A stretch of DNA of 13,555 bases from an uncultured Duncaniella sp. (lineage in GTDB: Bacteria > Bacteroidota > Bacteroidia > Bacteroidales > Muribaculaceae). The notes beneath the pieces are model-generated. The model was not told the DNA's origin, did not search any database, and saw only the letters and a list, made by a program, of their open reading frames with translations. A program made the position numbers and the translations under genes. The stretch lies in NCBI RefSeq assembly GCF_910577345.1, contig NZ_CAJTMT010000046.1, positions 1-13,555 of the forward strand, written 5' to 3'. Positions 1 through 4,562 of the stretch are shown piece by piece (the first letter of the stretch is position 1; the number at the start of each line of letters is the position of its first letter).

Positions 1-2
1 GT

Positions 3-884
3 GCTATCATCGTGGTTGCCGCAACTGACGGTCCTATGCCCCAGACTCGCGAGCACATCCTTCTCGCTCGTCAGGTGAACGTTCCCCGTCTCGTTGTGTT
101 CCTCAACAAGTGCGACATGGTAGACGACGAAGAAATGTTCGACCTCGTTGAAATGGAAATGCGCGACCTTCTTTCGACTTACGAATATGACGGCGACGAA
201 ACTCCTATCATCCGTGGCTCTGCCCTTGGCGCCCTCAACGGTGAACCCCAGTGGGAAGAGAAGGTTATGGAGCTCATGGAAGCTGTTGACAACTGGATTC
301 CCCTGCCTCCCCGCGACATCGACAAGCCCTTCCTTATGCCTGTTGAAGACGTGTTCTCAATCACCGGTCGTGGTACAGTTGCTACCGGTCGTATCGAGAC
401 TGGTATCGTAAAGGTTGGCGACGAAGTTCAGATCATGGGTCTCGGCGCAGATATGAAGTCTGTTGTTACAGGTGTGGAAATGTTCCGCAAGCTCCTTGAT
501 CAGGGCGAAGCCGGTGACAACGTAGGTCTTCTTCTCCGCGGTATCGACAAGAAAGATATCAAGCGTGGTATGGTTATCTGCCACCCCGGTGTTGTTAAGC
601 CCCACAGCAAGTTCAAAGCTTCTGTCTATATCCTCAAGAAAGAGGAAGGTGGCCGTCACACTCCGTTCCACAACCACTACCGTCCCCAGTTCTACATCCG
701 TACACTTGACGTAACCGGTGAGATCACTCTTCCCGAAGGTGTAGAAATGGTAATGCCCGGTGACCACGTTGAGATCAACGTTGAGCTCATCAACCCGGTT
801 GCTTGCGACGCAGGTCTCCGCTTCGCTATCCGTGAAGGTGGCCGCACAGTAGGTTCTGGTCAGATTACCGAAATCCTCGAATAA
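3..884 (+). CDS. tuf: Elongation factor Tu, 3' part (5' end outside window)
   Basis: EF-Tu is the cytoplasmic GTPase that brings aminoacyl-tRNA to the ribosomal A site. The frame is already open at base 3 and reads AIIVVAATDGPMPQTREH, which is internal EF-Tu sequence, so the apparent start at 12 is only a GTG valine codon. About 294 residues are visible; the usual length is about 395. The P-loop, both switch regions and the catalytic histidine therefore lie upstream. The G4 motif NKCD is at 105-116 and the G5 motif SAL at 219-227. Domains 2 and 3 follow in full: 'GRGTVATGRIETG' of domain 2 and 'GGRHTPFHNHYRPQFYIRT' of domain 3, where EF-Tu contacts tRNA. The end, GQITEILE then TAA, is complete. 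The histidine-rich domain 3 segment resembles Bacteroidota EF-Tu. C-ending codons dominate, as expected for a highly expressed gene. Identification is certain. Confidence 0.99.
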   Translation, partial: AIIVVAATDGPMPQTREHILLARQVNVPRLVVFLNKCDMVDDEEMFDLVEMEMRDLLSTYEYDGDETPIIRGSALGALNGEPQWEEKVMELMEAVDNWIPLPPRDIDKPFLMPVEDVFSITGRGTVATGRIETGIVKVGDEVQIMGLGADMKSVVTGVEMFRKLLDQGEAGDNVGLLLRGIDKKDIKRGMVICHPGVVKPHSKFKASVYILKKEEGGRHTPFHNHYRPQFYIRTLDVTGEITLPEGVEMVMPGDHVEINVELINPVACDAGLRFAIREGGRTVGSGQITEILE

Positions 885-900
885 TACCCTTGCGGTATTG
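882..900 (+). other. Small hairpin overlapping the tuf stop codon
   Basis: AATACC (883-888) pairs with GGTATT (894-899) around the loop CTTGC, and T882 can add a wobble pair with G900. The stem covers the TAA stop codon. It is the first of three hairpins between tuf and tRNA-Trp. There is no T-run after it, so on its own it is not a terminator. Its role is unknown. Confidence 0.45.
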
Positions 901-910
901 CTCAAAAGCC

Positions 911-942
911 ATTCATGAGCTTGCTGATGCAAGCCTCTGAAT
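911..942 (+). other. Extended hairpin in the tuf-trpT spacer
   Basis: The arms 911-923 and 930-942 pair as ATTCA/TGAAT and GCTTG/CAAGC. They are separated by a 3x3 internal loop that contains one possible G-U pair, and the apical loop is CTGATG. No T-run follows. It may be a processing or mRNA-stabilising structure at the tuf 3' end. The pairing is read directly from the sequence; the function is inference. Confidence 0.5.
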
Positions 943-950
943 AAAACCAA

Positions 951-1005
951 AACCGGCCCTCGTTTCCGGAGGGTGATAAGTCCGAAAGGATGAGGGTCGG
1001 TTTTT
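951..1005 (+). terminator. Terminator-like hairpin between tuf and tRNA-Trp
   Basis: AACCGGCCCTC (951-961) pairs with GAGGGTCGGTT (992-1002) over 11 bp with one G-U, followed by five T (1001-1005). The 30-base interior can fold a small second stem from TTTCCGGA and TCCGAAA. The form is that of an intrinsic terminator for tuf. However, the tRNA begins only 6 bases after the T-run. The hairpin therefore probably terminates only partly, or acts as a processing element with tRNA-Trp reached by read-through. I see no promoter matching the Bacteroidota pattern (TTTG, about 20 bases, TAnnTTTG) between it and the tRNA. Confidence 0.7.
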
Positions 1006-1011
1006 CTACCT

Positions 1012-1087
1012 ACGGGACTAGCTCAGTTGGTAGAGCACCGGTCTCCAAAACCGGGTGTCGGGAGTTCGAGCCTCTCGTCCCGTGCCA
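1012..1087 (+). tRNA. trpT: tRNA-Trp (anticodon CCA), CCA end encoded
   Basis: The full cloverleaf can be drawn. The acceptor stem ACGGGAC (1012-1018) pairs with GTCCCGT (1077-1083). The D stem GCTC pairs with GAGC around AGTTGGTA. The anticodon stem CCGGT pairs with ACCGG around the loop CTCCAAA, with anticodon CCA at 1045-1047. The T stem GGGAG pairs with CTCTC (one G-U) around TTCGAGC. The discriminator base is G1084, as expected for tRNA-Trp, and the 3' CCA is encoded at 1085-1087. secE starts 13 bases later, so the tRNA must be cut out of a longer transcript. tRNA-Trp between tuf and secE is a conserved bacterial arrangement. Confidence 0.98.
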
Positions 1088-1100
1088 AAAAACACGACAA

Positions 1101-1301
1101 ATGAGTAAACTTAAACTACTTACAGATATCGAGGAGTCTTATACCGAACTTCGGTATAAGACTACTTGGCCTACAAGGACCCAACTGGTCAAGAGCGCGG
1201 TCATCGTGCTGATAGCTTCCATCATTATTGCAGCGATTGTCTTCGTGATGGATCAGGTGGTCAACACCATTATGCACTTCATTTACAGCCTCGGTCAGTA
1301 A
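1101..1301 (+). CDS. secE: Preprotein translocase subunit SecE
   Basis: SecE clamps and stabilises SecY in the SecYEG protein-export channel of the inner membrane. The 66-residue product is the single-span type usual outside the enterobacteria. An amphipathic N-terminal helix carries the family pattern around residues 11-27 (EESYTELRYKTTWPTRTQL; the WPTR is characteristic). One hydrophobic membrane segment follows at about residues 32-58. The start at 1101 is preferred because the frame upstream runs through the tRNA gene, so the longer open frame from 990 cannot be real. The ATG lies 13 bases after the tRNA CCA end and is preceded by an A-rich stretch without a Shine-Dalgarno sequence. nusG follows after 24 bases, almost certainly in the same transcript. 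Confidence 0.97.
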   Translation: MSKLKLLTDIEESYTELRYKTTWPTRTQLVKSAVIVLIASIIIAAIVFVMDQVVNTIMHFIYSLGQ

Positions 1302-1325
1302 TCTTTTTAGAACAGAAGAAAATCA

Positions 1326-1877
1326 ATGGCAGAAGAATTGAAAAAAGCCTGGTATGTGCTCCGCGCTATCTCAGGCAAAGAAGCTAAGGTCAAAGAAGTA
1401 TTGGATGGAGCCATCCGCAACACCGGCCTCGGCAATTACGTTTTTCAGGTCTTGATTCCTACTGAAAAGGTTATGTCGGTCCGCAACGGCAAGAAGGTGG
1501 TGAAGGAGAAAAACCTTTACTCCGGCTATGTCTTTGTGGAGTGTATTCTCACCGGCGAAGTGCTTTACGAACTCCGTAACACTACAAATGTAATCGATTT
1601 CCTTCGTGGACGTGGCAAGAACGCCGCCCCTGAGGCCCTTCGTGAAAGCGAAGTGCTGCGAATGATGGGCACGGCCGATGAAATGATTGACACGACCGAT
1701 GACGGAAACGACTACATGGTAGGAGAGACCGTAAAGGTTACTTTCGGCCCGTTCAGCGGTTTCTCTGGAACCATTGAAGAGGTCAACCGTGAGAAGAAGA
1801 AGCTTAAGGTAATGGTCAAAATCTTCGGGCGTAAAACCCCGCTTGAACTCGAGAATTCTCAGGTAGAGCGTGAATAA
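1326..1877 (+). CDS. nusG: Transcription termination/antitermination factor NusG
   Basis: NusG binds the RNA polymerase clamp, modulates pausing and Rho-dependent termination, and can link polymerase to the ribosome. The 183-residue protein has the normal two domains. The NGN domain (about residues 7-115) starts with 'KAWYVLRAISGKE' and includes 'LYSGYVFVE'. The KOW domain (about 128-183) has 'VGETVKVTFGPFSGFSGTIE' and the terminal family signature 'IFGRKTPLELENSQVE'. The ATG at 1326 fits family length and follows an A-rich stretch 24 bases after secE. The gene is intact and average for the family. It sits beside the ribosomal protein and polymerase genes, as in most bacteria. Confidence 0.98.
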   Translation: MAEELKKAWYVLRAISGKEAKVKEVLDGAIRNTGLGNYVFQVLIPTEKVMSVRNGKKVVKEKNLYSGYVFVECILTGEVLYELRNTTNVIDFLRGRGKNAAPEALRESEVLRMMGTADEMIDTTDDGNDYMVGETVKVTFGPFSGFSGTIEEVNREKKKLKVMVKIFGRKTPLELENSQVERE

Positions 1878-2051
1878 TCATCGCGCGGTATCGAGGCTCT
1901 GTCCACGATACCACGGGAGATGTCACAGATTCCGAGCCTAATAAAATGACGGCTCTCCGGCTCTTGGTTACGAAAGCGTCGGGGAGACATCATGGTGAAA
2001 GAACAGAGGACATCGTTTTAACCGAATCATTAACAAAAATTTAGATTTATC
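1878..2051 (+). promoter_or_regulatory. Structured leader of rplK-rplA (candidate autoregulatory RNA)
   Basis: No gene is seen in these 174 bases, but much RNA structure is possible. GGTATCG (1887-1893) pairs with CGATACC (1906-1912). Its loop contains AGGCTC (1894-1899), which can pair with GAGCCT (1934-1939), giving a pseudoknot or a competing fold. The same GAGCC can instead pair with GGCTC at 1951-1955 or 1959-1963. GATGTC (1919-1924) can pair with GACATC at 1986-1991 or at 2009-2014. CTCTCC (1953-1958) can pair with GGGGAG (1981-1986). In E. coli, ribosomal protein L1 represses its own rplK-rplA mRNA through such a leader; an equivalent role here is inference. No convincing intrinsic terminator or promoter was found. 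Confidence 0.55.
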
Positions 2052-2495
2052 ATGGCTAAAGAAATTGCTGGACAGATCAAATTGCAAATCAAAGGCGGAG
2101 CAGCCAATCCTTCGCCTCCTGTTGGTCCTGCTCTTGGTTCCAAGGGTATCAACATCATGGAGTTTTGCAAGCAATTCAATGCCCGCACTCAGGACAAAGC
2201 CGGTAAGGTACTTCCGGTAGTCATCACTTACTACACTGACAAGAGCTTCGACTTCGTAGTCAAGACTCCTCCGGTGGCAATCCAGCTCCTCGAAGCTACC
2301 AAGCTCAAGAGCGGCTCGGCTCAGCCTAACCGTAAGAAAGTCGGTGAAGTGACCTGGGATCAGGTTAAAGCAATTGCTGAGGACAAAATGCCCGATTTGA
2401 ACTGTTTCACCGTAGCATCGGCAATGCGTATGGTTGCCGGTACAGCCAGAAGCATGGGTATCACCGTAAAAGGAACATTCCCCGAAAACATTTAA
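2052..2495 (+). CDS. rplK: 50S ribosomal protein L11 (uL11)
   Basis: L11 binds 23S rRNA at the GTPase-associated centre at the base of the ribosomal stalk. It helps elongation factors function and is needed for RelA sensing of uncharged tRNA. The product is 147 residues against a usual 141-147. The N-terminal domain contains the proline-rich 'NPSPPVGPALGSKGINIMEF' (about residues 19-38), the region where thiostrepton-type antibiotics act. The C-terminal RNA-binding domain (about 72-147) includes 'TKLKSGSAQPNRKKVG' and 'ASAMRMVAGTARSMGI', typical of L11. The ATG at 2052 follows an A/T-rich stretch and agrees with the universal MAKE-type start. rplA begins 12 bases after the stop, so the two are co-transcribed and probably translationally coupled. 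Confidence 0.99.
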   Translation: MAKEIAGQIKLQIKGGAANPSPPVGPALGSKGINIMEFCKQFNARTQDKAGKVLPVVITYYTDKSFDFVVKTPPVAIQLLEATKLKSGSAQPNRKKVGEVTWDQVKAIAEDKMPDLNCFTVASAMRMVAGTARSMGITVKGTFPENI

Positions 2496-2507
2496 ACTTC
2501 AATTGAC

Positions 2508-3203
2508 ATGAGTAAACTGACGAAAAATCAAAAGATTGCCCAGGAGAAAGTTGAAGCCGGGAAAGTTTATAGTCTTGCTGAGGCCGTTAACCTCGTGAAG
2601 GAAATCACCTTCACCAAGTTTGACGCTTCGCTTGACGTGGATGTTCGACTTGGCGTTGACCCCCGTAAGGCTAACCAGATGGTGCGTGGCGTCGTAACGC
2701 TTCCCCACGGAACCGGTAAGCAGGTACGAGTTCTCGTGCTTTGCAACTCTGACGCTGAAGCTGCCGCTAAGGCTGCCGGTGCAGACTATGTCGGTCTGGA
2801 CGAATATATCGAAAAAATCAAAGGCGGTTGGACTGACGTTGACGTCATCATCACCCAGCCCGCTATCATGGGTAAAATCGGTGCCCTCGGCCGTGTTCTC
2901 GGTCCCCGTGGCCTTATGCCGAACCCCAAGAGCGGTACTGTGACCAACGACGTTGCCAAGGCCGTTGAGGAAGTGAAGAAGGGTAAAATCGACTTCAAGG
3001 TTGACAAGAACGGTATCGTACACTCTTCAGTTGGTAAGGTTTCTTTCGAAGCTCCCGCCGCTGCTGCCAACGTACGCGAGTTCATCAACACCCTCATCAA
3101 GCTCAAGCCCGCTGCCGCAAAGGGTACCTATATCAAGAGCATTTATCTTTCGAGCACTATGAGTCCGGGTATCAAGATTGACCCCAAGTCAATCGACGAA
3201 TAA
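2508..3203 (+). CDS. rplA: 50S ribosomal protein L1 (uL1)
   Basis: L1 forms the mobile L1 stalk that guides deacylated tRNA out of the E site. In several bacteria it also represses translation of its own L11-L1 mRNA. The 231-residue length is normal. Visible landmarks are 'RKANQMVRGVVTLPHGTGK' (about residues 52-70), the family signature 'GKIGALGRVLGPRGLMPNP' (about 122-140) and 'KIDFKVDKNGIVHSSVGKVSF' near the C-terminal part of domain I. The ATG is 12 bases after rplK. rplJ follows after 22 bases. The structured region before rplK is the natural place to look for an L1-binding control site; that link is inference. Confidence 0.99.
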   Translation: MSKLTKNQKIAQEKVEAGKVYSLAEAVNLVKEITFTKFDASLDVDVRLGVDPRKANQMVRGVVTLPHGTGKQVRVLVLCNSDAEAAAKAAGADYVGLDEYIEKIKGGWTDVDVIITQPAIMGKIGALGRVLGPRGLMPNPKSGTVTNDVAKAVEEVKKGKIDFKVDKNGIVHSSVGKVSFEAPAAAANVREFINTLIKLKPAAAKGTYIKSIYLSSTMSPGIKIDPKSIDE

Positions 3204-3225
3204 CTTCTAAAGCTGACTGTAGAAA

Positions 3226-3756
3226 ATGAAAAAGGAAGATAAAATCATTGCTATTGAGAACATAGCTAAGACTCTTCAGGAGTATAGCTGCTTCTATCTC
3301 ACTGAAACTGCCGGCCTCGATGCCGAAAAGACCACTGCCCTCCGTCGCGCCTGCAACAAGGCTGACATCAAGCTCATGGTCGTGAAGAACACTCTTCTTC
3401 ACAAGGCACTCGAATCGCTCGAAGGTGACTACTCCGAACTCTACGGAGCCCTCCACGGCTCTACCTCTCTGATGCTCGCCAACGTGGGCAATGCTCCTGC
3501 AAAGCTCATCAAGGAAATCAGAAAGGCCGACAAGGAAGCCACTCTTCCCCGACTCAAGGCCGCTTACGTTGAAGAGACTATCTACATGGGCGAAGACCAG
3601 CTCGACGCTCTCGTGGCCATCAAGAGCAAAAACGAACTCATCGCAGACGTTGTCGCTCTTCTCCAGTCTCCTGCCAAGAACGTTATTTCCGCTCTCTCAT
3701 CTGGCGGCAACAAACTTCACGGCATCCTCGAAACTCTTTCGAAGAAGGAAGCGTAA
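3226..3756 (+). CDS. rplJ: 50S ribosomal protein L10 (uL10)
   Basis: L10 anchors the L7/L12 dimers to 23S rRNA next to L11, forming the base of the ribosomal stalk. The product is 176 residues, slightly longer than the E. coli protein (165). The N-terminal rRNA-binding domain contains 'FYLTETAGLDAEKTTALRRA' and 'DIKLMVVKNTLLHKALE', the typical L10 pattern. The C-terminal helix that binds L12 dimers is at about residues 140-176 ('VIADVVALLQSPAKNVISAL' type). The gap to rplA is only 22 bases, so there is no room for the large L10 leader found before rplJ in many other phyla. Any L10 autoregulation would have to use sequence inside rplA or after rplJ. Confidence 0.98.
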   Translation: MKKEDKIIAIENIAKTLQEYSCFYLTETAGLDAEKTTALRRACNKADIKLMVVKNTLLHKALESLEGDYSELYGALHGSTSLMLANVGNAPAKLIKEIRKADKEATLPRLKAAYVEETIYMGEDQLDALVAIKSKNELIADVVALLQSPAKNVISALSSGGNKLHGILETLSKKEA

Positions 3757-3835
3757 GCCTCGCTCTCAACAGCCTCTCTGCTCAAAACCCAACCAATCAT
3801 CAAAATTTTAAAACAACAAATAAAACTATAAAATC
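3757..3835 (+). promoter_or_regulatory. A-rich 5' leader of rplL
   Basis: The 79 bases between rplJ and rplL start pyrimidine-rich and end in about 40 very A-rich bases (from AAAATTTTAAAACAACAAAT onward) up to the ATG. No stable hairpin or Shine-Dalgarno sequence is visible. In Bacteroidota, unstructured A-rich upstream regions favour strong initiation. This fits the need for several L12 copies per ribosome while L10 is needed once. The composition is observed; the role is inferred. Confidence 0.5.
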
Positions 3836-4210
3836 ATGGCAGATCTTAATGCTTTTGCAGAACAACTTGTTAACCTCACCGTTAAGGAAGTAAACGAACT
3901 TGCTCAGATCCTCAAAGAAACTTACGGCATCGAACCCGCCGCTGCTGCTGTTGCAGTTGCTGCCGGTCCCGCTGCAGGCGCTCCCGCTGAAGAAGAGAAG
4001 ACCTCTTTCGATGTTGTCCTCAAGGCTGCCGGCGCTTCTAAGCTCGCCGTTGTTAAGCTCGTTAAGGAACTCACCGGTCTCGGTCTTAAGGAAGCTAAGG
4101 AAATGGTTGACGGCGCTCCCAGCGTTATCAAGGAAGGCATGGCTAAGGCTGACGCTGAAGGCCTCAAGAAGCAGCTCGAAGAAGCTGGTGCTGAGGTTGA
4201 GCTCAAATAA
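3836..4210 (+). CDS. rplL: 50S ribosomal protein L7/L12 (bL12)
   Basis: L12 is the multi-copy, flexible stalk protein that recruits translational GTPases such as EF-Tu and EF-G. The 124-residue product has the three family parts in order. The N-terminal dimerisation and L10-binding domain spans about residues 1-33. An Ala/Pro/Gly-rich hinge spans about 34-55 ('AAAAVAVAAGPAAGAPAEE'). The C-terminal domain spans about 56-124 and includes 'KLAVVKLVKELTGLGLKEAK', the factor-binding face. The acidic, alanine-rich composition is typical. The start at 3836 follows the A-rich leader. The stop is followed by a strong hairpin (4233-4270), which may lower transcription into rpoB. Confidence 0.99.
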   Translation: MADLNAFAEQLVNLTVKEVNELAQILKETYGIEPAAAAVAVAAGPAAGAPAEEEKTSFDVVLKAAGASKLAVVKLVKELTGLGLKEAKEMVDGAPSVIKEGMAKADAEGLKKQLEEAGAEVELK

Positions 4211-4232
4211 TATCACCTCTTATCAGGTACAA

Positions 4233-4270
4233 TGGGTTAAGATTCTCCCGTCAGGGAGTTTCTTAACCTA
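4233..4270 (+). terminator. rplL-rpoB hairpin, candidate attenuator or RNA processing site
   Basis: GGTTAAGA (4235-4242) pairs with TCTTAACC (4261-4268), with possible extra pairs outside. A symmetrical TT/TT internal loop (4243-4244 and 4259-4260) separates this from CTCCC (4245-4249) pairing with GGGAG (4254-4258) around the loop GTCA. The sequence after the stem, TATTTGCG, is too poor in T for an efficient intrinsic terminator. In E. coli a partial terminator and an RNase III site lie at this same junction and reduce polymerase subunit expression relative to the ribosomal proteins. A similar job here is inference. Confidence 0.6.
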
Positions 4271-4305
4271 TTTGCGTTAAAATGGACGGGTTGGTATAAA
4301 AAATC

Positions 4306-4327
4306 ATAAATATTTATATTTATAAAT
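4306..4327. repeat. Two adjacent perfect AT palindromes
   Basis: ATAAATATTTAT (4306-4317) and ATTTATAAAT (4318-4327) are each their own reverse complement and lie side by side, within an A+T-rich stretch from about 4291 to 4339. This could be a protein-binding or easily melted upstream element for rpoB transcription. AT-only palindromes also arise easily by chance. Confidence 0.4.
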
Positions 4328-4390
4328 AAAAATTTAACCATCTCCATACTTATAATCCCTTCATTCAGGCCTATTTGGGTAATTCATCAT

Positions 4391-4421
4391 TTTCTACAGC
4401 CTGAGAGATGGGATGATTTTG
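4391..4421 (+). promoter_or_regulatory. Possible Bacteroidota-type promoter for rpoBC
   Basis: TTTC at 4391-4394, 19 bases, then TGATTTTG at 4414-4421 matches the Bacteroidota consensus (TTTG, 19-21 bases, TAnnTTTG) with one mismatch in each box. It lies about 140 bases before rpoB, downstream of the rplL hairpin, where an internal promoter would be useful. The match is weak enough to be chance. Confidence 0.3.
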
Positions 4422-4440
4422 TGGTTAAATAATGTTAATC

Positions 4441-4497
4441 GAGGCGTTTGCCTCCTTACCGGCCGCTCTGCCGTCGCTCACCCCCATTGTGAGCGTC
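4441..4497 (+). promoter_or_regulatory. Two GC-rich hairpins in the rpoB 5' leader
   Basis: GAGGC (4441-4445) pairs with GCCTC (4450-4454) around GTTT. CGCTCAC (4475-4481) pairs with GTGAGCG (4489-4495) around a seven-base loop, with G4473-C4497 possible beyond a T-T mismatch. They stand out from the AT-rich DNA around them. A pyrimidine-rich stretch to 4540, ending in six T, follows before the rpoB start at 4563. They may be an attenuator or protein-binding leader of rpoB; this is not tested. Confidence 0.45.
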
Positions 4498-4562
4498 GTT
4501 TCCTCTCTTCACTCAATTCTCCTTTACGAGTTTCTTTTTTAATGTTTAATCCAAAAGATTAG

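Noticed and set aside
357..950. Open frames antisense to tuf, rpoB (e.g. 4578-5453, 5481-6110, 6504-7262) and the ribosomal protein genes
   Set aside because: All are shadows of biased codon use in the real genes. None has independent support such as a recognisable domain or its own regulatory signals.
990..1301. Longer secE frame starting before tRNA-Trp
   Set aside because: The first 37 codons read through the terminator arm and the whole tRNA gene. The ATG at 1101 gives a normal SecE length and N-terminus.
3204..3225. L10-type autoregulatory leader before rplJ
   Set aside because: Only 22 bases separate rplA and rplJ, too few for the known L10 leader fold, and no kink-turn-like structure was seen.
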